This document shows, in pieces, positions 16,614-25,009 of a stretch of DNA of 64,000 nt; positions within the stretch are counted from its first letter, which is position 1; the number at the start of each line of letters is the position of its first letter. The translations under genes were made by a program, and so were the position numbers. Below the pieces are notes generated by a model that was given only the letters and a program-made list of their open reading frames with translations, was not told the DNA's origin and ran no database searches. Source of the stretch: CAWBLP01 sp963721065 (lineage in GTDB: Bacteria; Pseudomonadota; Alphaproteobacteria; Acetobacterales; Acetobacteraceae); the NCBI GenBank assembly GCA_963721065.1, contig CAVRHO010000001.1, positions 1 through 64,000 of the forward strand, given 5' to 3'.

Positions 16614-17333
16614 TCAAAACCCCGCCAACGCGGCACGCACCGCGTGCAGATCGGGCAGGACTGCCAACGATTTGCGCCGGACATGCGCAGGAACCGGTGC
16701 CAGGTCGGGGATCAGGATCGGCAGCGCACCGGCTGCGTGGGCGGCTTCTATGCCGTGGGCGGAATCCTCCAGCACCAGGCATGCGCCGGCCGCCACCCCG
16801 AGCGCCTGTGCGGCACGCAGGAACGGTTCCGGGTGTGGCTTGCGATGAATCACATGATCGCGCGTGACCACCGTGCAAAACCGGTCTTCCAGTCCGGCGC
16901 GTGCCAAAAGGCAGCGGGCGGTGGTTTCGGAGCAGGTGGTGGCGATCGCGGTCGCGATCCCGTGCGCGTCGAGCCAATCGAGCAACGCGACAGCGCCGGG
17001 TTTCAGCGGCACACCCGACGCCAAATACTGTTGCTTATGAAAGTAATACCGCCGCTTGAACGCCGCGGCGGGGAATGCGGTGCCGAAATGCCGCGCCAGC
17101 CGGACGAGGCGGTCCGGGGTCGCCAGCCCGATCAACTGTGCGTACAGCGCCGCATCGGCCGCAAAGCCGAGCTCGGCAAGCGCATCATGGAAGGCGCGAC
17201 GGTAGAACGGTTCGCTGTCGTACAGCGTCCCGTCCAGGTCGCAGATCATCCCGTGGATCGGCGGCACCGATGCGGCCTGAAGACGGGATATGGCGGACCG
17301 GGTCGCCGCACGCACTGCTGTCAGGGTCGTCAT
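16614..17333 (-). CDS. HAD-superfamily phosphatase
   Basis: A 239-residue beta-phosphoglucomutase/GPP-like phosphatase. Motif I is DLDGTLYDS with nucleophile D32 and D34. A helical cap follows, then motif II as TTCSET, the conserved Lys in HRKPHPEPF and motif III LVLEDSAHGIEAAHAAG. It is the first gene of the minus-strand operon. It most likely dephosphorylates a sugar phosphate. Together with the histidine phosphatase at the operon end it gives two phosphatase steps. Confidence 0.85.
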   Translation of the reverse strand: MTTLTAVRAATRSAISRLQAASVPPIHGMICDLDGTLYDSEPFYRRAFHDALAELGFAADAALYAQLIGLATPDRLVRLARHFGTAFPAAAFKRRYYFHKQQYLASGVPLKPGAVALLDWLDAHGIATAIATTCSETTARCLLARAGLEDRFCTVVTRDHVIHRKPHPEPFLRAAQALGVAAGACLVLEDSAHGIEAAHAAGALPILIPDLAPVPAHVRRKSLAVLPDLHAVRAALAGF

Positions 17334-17395
17334 GGCCTCGCCTGCAATGCGCCGACCCGGTCGCGGTTGCCGGAGGTAACGGTCTCTCGGCTCCC

Positions 17396-17620
17396 TCAGC
17401 CGGGGTTGGGCCCGGGCAGCGGTGGCTGCGGGGGAAGGTCCGGGTTCGGCGCCGGTACGGGCGAACCCGGGCCGGGACTGGGCGGGATGTCCGGGCCAGG
17501 CGTCGTCGGCGGCGCTTCCGGGGTGCCGGGCCGCGGCAACTGGGGTTCGGGCCCGGCGGGCGGCTGATGCGGATCGCGCGGTGGTACTTCCGGCGATTGC
17601 AGAATTCGATCGTTGATCAT
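17396..17620 (-). CDS. Small proline-rich protein
   Basis: A 74-residue protein starting MINDRILQSPEVPPRD and then consisting almost only of Pro, Gly, Glu and Asp (PGPDIPPSPGPGSP and similar). I use ATG 17620 because GAGG lies nine bases before it. Another ATG at 17629 is possible. There is no signal peptide or membrane segment. It lies between the glycan operon and the dcw side. Function unknown. A disordered linker-like peptide is all that can be said. Confidence 0.5.
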   Translation of the reverse strand: MINDRILQSPEVPPRDPHQPPAGPEPQLPRPGTPEAPPTTPGPDIPPSPGPGSPVPAPNPDLPPQPPLPGPNPG

Positions 17621-17629
17621 GGTGTTCAT

Positions 17630-18096
17630 CCTCGTGCGTTTGAACGAGGGCAGGGACGCCTCAGCTCCGGCGACGGTCGCTTGCGATCGCCATGCCGGAA
17701 CGCGGGCTTGCGCGACAACTTCAGAAAATCCGCCGGCGCGTCCACCTTCGCGGAAACGTGCACACGGCGCCATCTGGCGTGCGGCCGGTCGGCCCGTTTC
17801 TGCCTGCCTCTTCTGCTGCCTGCAAGCGAAACCGGCCGGCGTGGTCAAGGGTTGCATGCAGCCGCTCAATCGATGGGAATTCGTTTCGTGCGATGCTTGT
17901 CCGGATTGCGGGACAGCCGTCTCGGCCAAGACCTCCGGGCGAGTGCCGCCGATCCCTGGCGCGATGCCAACAAGATCCCGCGTCTGCAGGCCGCAACCGT
18001 GCACGGTGGCAGTGTGTTCGCGTATGATGAACGACGGCTCTGAAGGTGTTGGTGGCGGCGGCCGCATTGCCGCCCGGATAGACCGGCTTCCCCTGA
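17630..18096. other. No gene seen
   Basis: About 470 bases between the proline-rich gene and the transporter remnant. Open frames on both strands overlap one another, have no ribosome-binding sites, and read as arbitrary Arg/Pro/Ala-rich sequence. Confidence 0.4.
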
Positions 18097-18522
18097 CCTG
18101 GGCGCAGCGGCCTGGCTGAACTCCCTGCCCCCGAGTTCGAAAAGTATGCAGTGCCGGTCAGCCAACATGTGCCAATGCGCGAACTGCTTCGCGGCCGCTA
18201 TGGAAGGCGCAGCATCGTTCTTCTGATCGCCTGGACACTGGGCTACAGCGGCATGGTTTATGGTTTCGCCGGATACGAATCGGAAATTCTCAAGGTCTTC
18301 GGCCTGACTCCAGGCCAGACCTTCGGGGTGATCCTGGTTTCCAGCGTACTGGGCGGCGGACTTGCGCTGGCGCTGTGTGCGGTGATCGGCGAGGCGGTGG
18401 AACGCCGGATGGTCATTCTGAGCGCCGCCGTGATCAATGCCGCCGCGCTGATCCCGGCAGTGCTGGTCGCCTGGCTGGGCATTGATCAGCGTCAGGCGAT
18501 CCTGGAGGAGATCTCGGCCTGA
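18097..18522 (+). pseudogene. Fragment of an MFS transporter
   Basis: A plus-strand frame of about 140 codons contains four hydrophobic segments in the style of the sixth-to-ninth helices of a major facilitator transporter (SIVLLIAWTLGYSGMVYGF, GVILVSSVLGGGLALALCAV, LSAAVINAAALIPAVL). The coding sequence is already in progress before the first start candidate GTG 18151, and the protein ends soon after, against 400 or more residues for intact members. Both ends are missing, so this is a remnant. Confidence 0.65.
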
Positions 18523-18548
18523 ACCGGAGCCAACGCCGGTTGTGTGAC

Positions 18549-19481
18549 TCAGGCGGCGACGGGCAGAGGCTCCATGCCTGTTTCGCGCCAGGCGCCGGCA
18601 TCGGCGAACAGGGCCCGCAACAGCCGGTTGTTCAGCGCGTGTCCTGAACGATGCGCCACAAAGCGGCCGCACAGGGCGGCACCGGCCAGCGCCAGGTCGC
18701 CCGCGGCATCCACCAGCTTGTGGCGCACGAACTCATCCCGGGACCGCAGGCCGCCCGGATTCAGCACCTGTGCGCCGTCAACCACCACCGCGTTGTCCAG
18801 GCTGCCGCCCAGCGCCAGCCCGGCCGCGCGCAGGGCTTCCACTTCCTCCAGCAGGCCGAACGTGCGGGCTTGTGCCAACTCCCGGCGGAATGCGTTGGGG
18901 GAGAGCCGCAGTGAGGCTGTCTGCTGGCCGATCGCCGGGGCCGCGAAGTCGATCGACAGGGTCATGTCCAGCCCATCCATGCCAGCCGGGGCCGGCTGGA
19001 ATTCGGCAAACGCGGCGCCATCGCTGACCCGTACCGGCCGCAGCACTTCGATCGTCCGCCGCGGCGCCGGCTGCTCCACGATGCCTGCACACTCGATCAG
19101 GAACACGAACGGAGCGGCCGAACCATCCAAAATCGGCACTTCCGGCCCGTCCACTTCCACCAGGACGTTGTCGATTTCCAGCCCGGCAAGCGCGGCCATC
19201 AGGTGCTCGACCGTGCCGACGCGCGCGGACGCCCAGCGTTCGTCCGCCAGCACGGTGCACAGGCGGGTGTCCACCACGCGGTCGAACCGGGCGGGAATGT
19301 CGCGCCCCAGATCGGCCCGCCGCAGCACGATGCCGGTGCCGGCTTCGGCCGGATGCAGCCGCAGGTTGACGCGGCGGCCGGAATGCAGGCCCGTACCCAC
19401 GCAGCTTATCGCGCTCTTCAGCGTGTGCTGGCGGGGTGCCTGGCGGTTCGGAAGGGGGGTGATCTGAGGCAGTCGGTCCAT
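18549..19481 (-). CDS. lpxC: UDP-3-O-acyl-N-acetylglucosamine deacetylase
   Basis: Catalyses the committed step of lipid A synthesis, zinc-dependent deacetylation of UDP-3-O-acyl-GlcNAc. The 310-residue protein has the zinc ligands in VEHLMAAL (H93), and H254 and D258 in HKLVDAAGD, plus the catalytic histidine region HRSGHALN (H281). I use ATG 19481. The frame extends to a TTG at 19511 without need. It follows ftsZ in the same direction after a strong hairpin, the common ftsZ-lpxC order. Its presence implies an LPS-bearing outer membrane. Confidence 0.95.
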   Translation of the reverse strand: MDRLPQITPLPNRQAPRQHTLKSAISCVGTGLHSGRRVNLRLHPAEAGTGIVLRRADLGRDIPARFDRVVDTRLCTVLADERWASARVGTVEHLMAALAGLEIDNVLVEVDGPEVPILDGSAAPFVFLIECAGIVEQPAPRRTIEVLRPVRVSDGAAFAEFQPAPAGMDGLDMTLSIDFAAPAIGQQTASLRLSPNAFRRELAQARTFGLLEEVEALRAAGLALGGSLDNAVVVDGAQVLNPGGLRSRDEFVRHKLVDAAGDLALAGAALCGRFVAHRSGHALNNRLLRALFADAGAWRETGMEPLPVAA

Positions 19482-19670
19482 CGCGGCGGCTCTTACCCAA
19501 CGGCGCGGCAAGATTCCGCGTCAAGCGTCAACCTACTGGTCGCATCCGCGTGTGACGAGTCAATGATTGTTGCTGAATGTTACCGCGTAACCCACTGAAA
19601 TTTCGACATTCGACGCGGTGCAACTGAAACATCGCCAGGTCCCTGTAAAGGGCGGGCGGGACAGGCGGTT

Positions 19671-19701
19671 CCCGGCCGCGACGAACGCTGTCGCGGCCGG
19701 G
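19671..19701 (-). terminator. Strong hairpin after ftsZ
   Basis: CCCGGCCGCGAC (19671-19682) and GTCGCGGCCGGG (19690-19701) form a perfect 12-bp stem with a 7-base loop, eight bases beyond the ftsZ stop. No U-run follows, so termination may be factor-assisted, or the stem may protect or attenuate the transcript before lpxC. Confidence 0.55.
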
Positions 19702-19708
19702 ATCTGCG

Positions 19709-21259
19709 TCAGGACGACTGGCGGCGCAGGAACGCGGGGATATCCAGCGCCGCGTCATCGGTGGACACCGGCCGTACGGAGGCGCGGGCCGGCTCGGGAT
19801 GCGCCTCGCTCATCACCGGCTCCTGGCGGTCCGACATGGCCTCGGCCATCTGCGGTCCACCGGCCCGGCGGCGGAACGCGCCGGTGACCGTGCTGAACAG
19901 GCTGGGCCGAGCGGGCTCACCGGTGGGCTGCGGCACGGCGGGCGCGGCGGTCGGGCGCGGTGCCTCGGCGAACAGGCCACGGGTCGGCGGCTGCGGCGCA
20001 ACGCGCGCCGAGGGCATGGACGGGGGCACCGCATGCAGGGTGCCGGGCGCGGGGCTGGGCTGCTGCGCTGTTTCGGTCGCGGGCTGGCCCAGCGACGGTT
20101 CAGCGTGCGGTTGTATCGAGGCATGGCGCAGCGGTTGCGCTGCCTGTACCGGGGCGGGACCGGACGCAGCCGGTGCGGCACCGGGGACGCTCGCCGGCTG
20201 CGCCGCGTTCGGCACCGGGATAGGCTGTGGCGCCGGCATCGCGCCGCCACCCACGGCGACCAGGCGCGGCCGCTGCGCGTTTTCCCGCGGCGTATCGATG
20301 CCGGTGGCCACCACGGAGACGCGGATGCGGCCGGACAGGTCTTCATCCACCGCGGAACCGAAGATGATGTTGGCTTCCTCGTCCACTTCCTCGCGGATGC
20401 GGTTGGCCGCCTGGTCCACCTCGAACAGCGTCAGGTCGTCGCCGCCGGTGATGTTGATCAGCAGCCCATGCGCGCCGGCCATCGAGGTGTCTTCCAGCAG
20501 CGGATTGCTGATCGCCGCTTCCGCTGCACGGATGGCGCGGTTTTCGCCTTCCGCCTCGCCGGTGCCCATCATCGCCTTGCCCATCTCTGCCATCACGGTG
20601 CGGATGTCGGCGAAGTCCAGGTTCACCAGGCCGGGCGCCATCATCAGGTCGGTGACGCCGCGCACGCCCATGTACAGCACCTGGTCGGCCATCTTGAACG
20701 CATCTTTCCAGGTGGTGCGCTCATTGGCCATACGGAACAGGTTCTGATTCGGGATGACAATCAGCGTATCGACATACTGCTGCAGTTCCTCGATGCCCTG
20801 CTCGGCCGCACGGGATCGCCGCACGCCTTCGAAGCCGAACGGCTTGGTCACCACGCCCACGGTCAGGATGTTCCGCTCGCGTGCCATGCGCGCGATCACC
20901 GGCGCGGCGCCGGTCCCGGTGCCGCCGCCCATGCCGGCGGTGATGAACACCATGTGCGCGCCGTCGAGATGACGGTACAGCTCGTCCGAGGCTTCTTCCG
21001 CCGCCGCCTTGCCGATTTCCGGCTTCGCCCCGGCGCCCAGCCCCTGGGTGATGTGCGGGCCAAGCTGGATCCGCCGGTCCGCCCTGCTGTTCATCAGTTG
21101 CTGCGCGTCGGTGTTCGCCACCACGAACTCCACGCCCTGCAGATTCGCGTGGATCATGTTGTCCACCGCATTGGTGCCGCCGCCGCCGACACCGATGACG
21201 GTGATGCGGGGGGTGAAATCGGTATGCACCTGCTGCGGGATTGTCAGGTTCAGTGTCAT
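19709..21259 (-). CDS. ftsZ: Cell division protein FtsZ
   Basis: Tubulin-like GTPase that forms the Z-ring at midcell. The N-terminal domain has VGVGGGGTNAV at 22-32 and the GTP-binding GGGTGTG at 111-117. The T7-loop region NLDFADI contributes the catalytic Asp. After residue about 320 comes a Pro/Ala-rich linker of nearly 190 residues, much longer than in E. coli, and the C-terminal interaction peptide LDIPAFLRRQ. GGGGAGG lies seven bases before ATG 21259. Long linkers are known in alphaproteobacterial FtsZ. Confidence 0.97.
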   Translation of the reverse strand: MTLNLTIPQQVHTDFTPRITVIGVGGGGTNAVDNMIHANLQGVEFVVANTDAQQLMNSRADRRIQLGPHITQGLGAGAKPEIGKAAAEEASDELYRHLDGAHMVFITAGMGGGTGTGAAPVIARMARERNILTVGVVTKPFGFEGVRRSRAAEQGIEELQQYVDTLIVIPNQNLFRMANERTTWKDAFKMADQVLYMGVRGVTDLMMAPGLVNLDFADIRTVMAEMGKAMMGTGEAEGENRAIRAAEAAISNPLLEDTSMAGAHGLLINITGGDDLTLFEVDQAANRIREEVDEEANIIFGSAVDEDLSGRIRVSVVATGIDTPRENAQRPRLVAVGGGAMPAPQPIPVPNAAQPASVPGAAPAASGPAPVQAAQPLRHASIQPHAEPSLGQPATETAQQPSPAPGTLHAVPPSMPSARVAPQPPTRGLFAEAPRPTAAPAVPQPTGEPARPSLFSTVTGAFRRRAGGPQMAEAMSDRQEPVMSEAHPEPARASVRPVSTDDAALDIPAFLRRQSS

Positions 21260-21335
21260 GCGAACGCCTCCCCGTTGCGTGTCGATGGTGAGTTAGAGTG
21301 CTGCTTACGCCAATGCATGCGATTCGCCAGCCGCA

Positions 21336-22637
21336 TCAGACGCGCTCCTTCAAAAAATTAACCAGTCGGCGCAGCAGTCCCGCTGGCCGGTCTTCTTCCA
21401 GATCCACGTCATGCATCGTGCGTCCTTCTCCGGCCGCCCAATGCAGCAGACCCGTTGCTGTCGCGAAGGCCGGGCCGGACGCCGAGTCGGGCAGTCCGCG
21501 CACGGTGTGCGGCCTGCCGAGCCGCACCTGGCGCCCCAGCATCTGTCCGGCCATTTCGCGTAATCCGGCGAGCTGACAGGCGCCGCCCGTCAGCACCACG
21601 CGGTTGCCGGCCGCGCGGTTCAAACCGGATCGATCGAGCCGGTCCTTTACCAGCTCGAACGTCTCTTCCAGCCGAGGCCGGATGATGTTCACCACCATGC
21701 TGCGCGGCACTTTCGCGATCTGGTGCTCTTCCTCGCCGACCAGTGGAACCGGCAGCAGTTCGCGTTCGTCGTCGGCGCAGGCCTGCACGTTGCCGTACAG
21801 CGTCTTCAGCCGTTCCGCATGGTTGATGGAGGTGGACAGGCCGCTGGCCAGGTCCTTGGTGACGTGCAGTCCGCCGATGCCAAGTTGCGCGGTGTGCAGC
21901 AACTGGCCGTCGGCGAAGACGGCCATGCCGGTGGTGCCGCCGCCCATGTCGATGACCGTGCAGCCGAGTTCGCGTTCGTCTGCCACCAGCGTGGACAGCC
22001 CGGTGGCCATCGGTGCGGATACCAGTTCGGAGATATCCAGGTCGCAGCGCGACATGCACGCGCCCAGTGAGCGCAGCGCGGTGGAGGCGGCGTCGATGAT
22101 GTGCAGGCGTGCGTTCAGCGTGGTGCAGAACAGGCCGCGCGGATCCTGCACGTGTTCGGTTTCGTCCACGGCGAAACCCAGCGGCAGGGCATGAACCGAC
22201 TCACGTCCGTCTGTCGCGGCGCGGGCCCGGCTTTCGTTCACCACGCGGCGGATGTCGCTGTCCGCCACCGCGCGTCCGCCCACCGGCCACTGCACGTTGA
22301 ACAGGCGCGATTCCGGCTGGCCGCAACTGAGATTCACGGTGACCGAGCGTAGCCTGGTGTCGGCCATGTCCTCGGCCTGGCCGACGCAGGCGCGCACTGC
22401 TTTCTCCGCCTCGTCGAGATCGACGAGGCTGCCGCCGCGCACGCCCCGGCCACGGTGCCAGCCGAATCCCAGCACGCGCAGTGTGCCGTCGGATTCGGTG
22501 CGGCCGATCAGGCAGACGATCTTGGTGGTGCCGATGTCCAGCACGCCGAACGGGCCGGAGCGGTAGTGCCGCGGGCGTTCCGGCTCTTCGGGCGGCGTGG
22601 CCAGCGGCGTGACGATGCGGCGCGACATGTCGTTCAT
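21336..22637 (-). CDS. ftsA: Cell division protein FtsA
   Basis: Actin-like membrane anchor of FtsZ. The 433-residue protein shows the phosphate-1 motif FGVLDIGTTKIVCLIG near residue 28, the adenosine motif VLTGGACQLAGL and the C-terminal amphipathic helix (LLRRLVNFLKERV). I start at ATG 22637 (NDMSRRIVTPL). The frame continues 71 codons upstream through the tandem repeats as RHIRHDVERS-type units, which are most likely untranslated. It lies directly before ftsZ. Confidence 0.95.
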   Translation of the reverse strand: MNDMSRRIVTPLATPPEEPERPRHYRSGPFGVLDIGTTKIVCLIGRTESDGTLRVLGFGWHRGRGVRGGSLVDLDEAEKAVRACVGQAEDMADTRLRSVTVNLSCGQPESRLFNVQWPVGGRAVADSDIRRVVNESRARAATDGRESVHALPLGFAVDETEHVQDPRGLFCTTLNARLHIIDAASTALRSLGACMSRCDLDISELVSAPMATGLSTLVADERELGCTVIDMGGGTTGMAVFADGQLLHTAQLGIGGLHVTKDLASGLSTSINHAERLKTLYGNVQACADDERELLPVPLVGEEEHQIAKVPRSMVVNIIRPRLEETFELVKDRLDRSGLNRAAGNRVVLTGGACQLAGLREMAGQMLGRQVRLGRPHTVRGLPDSASGPAFATATGLLHWAAGEGRTMHDVDLEEDRPAGLLRRLVNFLKERV

Positions 22638-22693
22638 GACCGCACTCCGGTGTGGCGGGGGGATCGGTGTGAGGGGGCGGGCGTGACGTCGGG

Positions 22694-22909
22694 TCCAACG
22701 TTCAACGTTGTGGCGGATGTGGCGTTGGGCCGAACGTTCAACGTCGTGGCGGATGTAGCGTTGGGTCGAACGTTCAACGTCGTGGCGGATGTGGCGTTTG
22801 ACCGAACGTTCGATGTCGTGGCGAATGTGGCGTTTGACCGACCGCCCCACGCGATGGCGGACGTAGTGTCAGGCCGGCCATTCCACGTCGTGGCGGGCGA
22901 AGGCCCGTC
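22694..22909. repeat. 36-bp tandem repeat array between ftsQ and ftsA
   Basis: Six head-to-tail units of 36 bp begin at 22694, 22730, 22766, 22802, 22838 and 22874. The first four are close copies with core AACGTTCAACGTCGTGGCGG. The last two are strongly diverged. All are read without a stop on both strands. The array lies in the 514-bp gap between the ftsQ stop and ftsA start. Confidence 0.85.
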
Positions 22910-22985
22910 ACCCACGACTGCGTCATGCGGCAACGCATCGGCGTCGGTACCGAACGGCATGGAGACCCGTGGGTGCCTTCGGCAC

Positions 22986-23064
22986 GACAACGTCGTGGAT
23001 AGCGGACCTTCGCCCGCCACGACGGGGGATGTCAGGCCTTCGCCCGCCACGACGTGGGAGGGCT
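22986..23064. repeat. Two copies of CCTTCGCCCGCCACGACG-type repeat
   Basis: CCTTCGCCCGCCACGACG occurs twice in tandem about 34 bp apart here and once inverted (CGTCGTGGCGGGCGAAGG) at the end of the 36-bp array. The same core is near 60830 and 60890, so it is a dispersed intergenic repeat of this genome. Confidence 0.6.
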
Positions 23065-23151
23065 GACCGGCGCTCGCACTCGCGGCGACCGGGACCACCT
23101 CGATAAACGTGCCGACGCTCGGCCGCGACATGGCATGCATGGCTCCCTCCC

Positions 23152-24009
23152 TCATGCCGGCTTCCGCGGCGCCGCGGGGTTGGCGGCGGTGTCGCTGTGC
23201 GCGTCGGGGCGGGGGCGCAGTACCAGACGATCCGGCAGGCGCATGTCGATCACCGCGAGTGGCCGGTCGAGTACTTCATGGTCGCGCTGCAACTGCTGGA
23301 GTCGGTCCAGTGCGACGCTGGCGTGGCCTTCCGGCAGCATCACGCTGGTGCCGTTCTTCATCAGCAGATTCCAGCGGCGCTTGCCCACGCGCACCGCCGC
23401 TGTGACGTGCGACTGCACGGTCGGCAGGTTGGTCAGCGCATCCAGCAGCGCGGCGGCATGCTCCGGCGCGCCCGCACCAACCACCAGCGGCAACTGGCGG
23501 AACTGCGCGACATCCCGATGCGCGACGATCTGGCCGGCGCGATCGATCAGCACGAACTTGCCGTCATGCTGCCAGATGGCGAAGGGCCGCCGCTCCTGCA
23601 GATGCACCACGACGGTGCCGGGCAGGCGGCGTTCCACGGTGGCGTGCTCGACCCAGGACAGCGTCTCGATCCGCTTGCGCGCCTGCTCGACCGAAAAGCC
23701 CAGGATCGGGTCACCACGGTGCACGCCGATCGCGGCACGCAGCAGCGGTTCCGGCGTATTGGCGCGGCCTTTCACCACCACCTTGCTGACGCGCAGTCCG
23801 GCGAACGCGGTGGCGTCGCCCAGACGCTCGCGAAAACTGGCCAGCGTGCCGTCGGGCGAGGCGGCATGAATGGCGATGGCGATGCCCAGCGCGACAACGG
23901 CTACTCCCGACAGCCAGGCAAACGGACGCAGCAGCTTGCGGGCACGCCGCAGCATCAGCGTGGCGCGTGCCGGACGGTCCTTCACCGAATTGCGCGGGCG
24001 GCGGGTCAT
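23152..24009 (-). CDS. ftsQ: Cell division protein FtsQ
   Basis: Bitopic divisome protein bridging early and late components. The 285-residue protein has a short basic cytoplasmic tail, one transmembrane helix (FAWLSGVAVVALGIAIAI), the POTRA domain (LRVSKVVVKGRANTPEPLL) and the FtsQ domain (IETLSWVEHATVERRLPGT, LVVGAGAPEHAAALLDAL). ATG 24009 is chosen because GGGAG lies seven bases upstream. An earlier ATG at 24063 would overlap ddl by 20 bases. A 514-bp repeat-rich gap separates it from ftsA. Confidence 0.9.
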   Translation of the reverse strand: MTRRPRNSVKDRPARATLMLRRARKLLRPFAWLSGVAVVALGIAIAIHAASPDGTLASFRERLGDATAFAGLRVSKVVVKGRANTPEPLLRAAIGVHRGDPILGFSVEQARKRIETLSWVEHATVERRLPGTVVVHLQERRPFAIWQHDGKFVLIDRAGQIVAHRDVAQFRQLPLVVGAGAPEHAAALLDALTNLPTVQSHVTAAVRVGKRRWNLLMKNGTSVMLPEGHASVALDRLQQLQRDHEVLDRPLAVIDMRLPDRLVLRPRPDAHSDTAANPAAPRKPA

Positions 24010-24043
24010 GCGTGCGCTCCCGCCCCGTTGCTTGCGAGGGGGG

Positions 24044-25009
24044 CTACGCGTCGCACGAGGCATTCTCCACCATCCAGGTACAAAGCTGAGGAAAGTCGAT
24101 CCCGTGATGCGCCGCCTGCTCCGGCAGCAGCGATGTCGGGGTCAGGCCGGGCTGCGTGTTGATCTCCAGCAGCACCAGCCGCCCGGGTTCACCGGACGTG
24201 TCGTCGTAGCGAAAATCGCACCGTGATGCGCCGCGGCAGCCGATCGTGCGGTGTGCGGCCGCGGCGATGTCCAGCGCGCGCGCATAGGTATCCGGATGCA
24301 CCCGCGCGGGGATGATGTGGCGCGAACCGCCATCGGCATATTTCAAGTCGTAGTCGTAGAACACACCGGCATCGGCGAAGATTTCGGTCACCGCCAGCGC
24401 GCGTTCGCCCATGACCCCGACGGTGAGTTCGCGGCCGGGTATGTATTCTTCCACCAGTGCGGCGTGTCCGAAGCGCCAGGCGCGGGCCACTTCGGTGCGG
24501 CGGTTGTCGCCCTGGCGGATGATCTCCACACCCACCGAGGAGCCTTCGTTGATCGGCTTCACCACATAGGGCAGCGGCAGCGGATCGTGCTCCGCCAGCT
24601 CTTCCCGGTTGACGACGCGGCCGCGCGGCACCGGCAGGCCGGCCGCGGCGAAGGCGGCCTTCGCCGCAACCTTGTCCATCGCCAGCGCGGAGGCGCGCAC
24701 GCCGGAATGCGTGTAGGGCAGGGCGAGCCAGTCCAGCACGCCCTGGATCACGCCGTCCTCGCCGAAGCGGCCATGCAGCGCGTTGAACACCACATCGGGC
24801 TTCGATTGCAGCGCGGTGATGACGGCCGCAAGGTCCGGACCGACCTCGATCGGTTGCACGGTGAAGCCGGCGCTGCGCAGCGCGGCGATGACCTGCGTGC
24901 CGGATGCCAGGCTGACCTCGCGTTCTGCCGAGATACCGCCATACAGCACCGCGACGCGCGCCGGCCGTACCGCCATCGCTTCGGGGATATTGGCGCAGAC
25001 GGTGCTCAT
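24044..25009 (-). CDS. ddl: D-alanine--D-alanine ligase
   Basis: ATP-grasp enzyme that makes D-Ala-D-Ala for the wall pentapeptide. The 321-residue protein has VLYGGISAEREVSLASG at the N-terminus, the ATP-grasp loop NEGSSVGVE, YIPGRELTVGV, and the C-terminal LLEINTQPGLTPTSLLPEQA with the metal-binding acidic residues. ATG 25009 overlaps the murB stop (ATGA). Confidence 0.95.
   Translation of the reverse strand: MSTVCANIPEAMAVRPARVAVLYGGISAEREVSLASGTQVIAALRSAGFTVQPIEVGPDLAAVITALQSKPDVVFNALHGRFGEDGVIQGVLDWLALPYTHSGVRASALAMDKVAAKAAFAAAGLPVPRGRVVNREELAEHDPLPLPYVVKPINEGSSVGVEIIRQGDNRRTEVARAWRFGHAALVEEYIPGRELTVGVMGERALAVTEIFADAGVFYDYDLKYADGGSRHIIPARVHPDTYARALDIAAAAHRTIGCRGASRCDFRYDDTSGEPGRLVLLEINTQPGLTPTSLLPEQAAHHGIDFPQLCTWMVENASCDA

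Noticed and set aside
19799..21361. Plus-strand open frame of 520 codons opposite ftsZ
   Set aside because: Antisense shadow. FtsZ motifs on the minus strand are decisive.
22694..22909. CRISPR array
   Set aside because: The 36-bp units abut directly with no spacers, and no cas genes are present, so it is a tandem repeat.
22634..23155. A 173-codon frame across the ftsQ-ftsA repeats
   Set aside because: It is open only because 36-bp repeats have no stops in any frame. No start signal.
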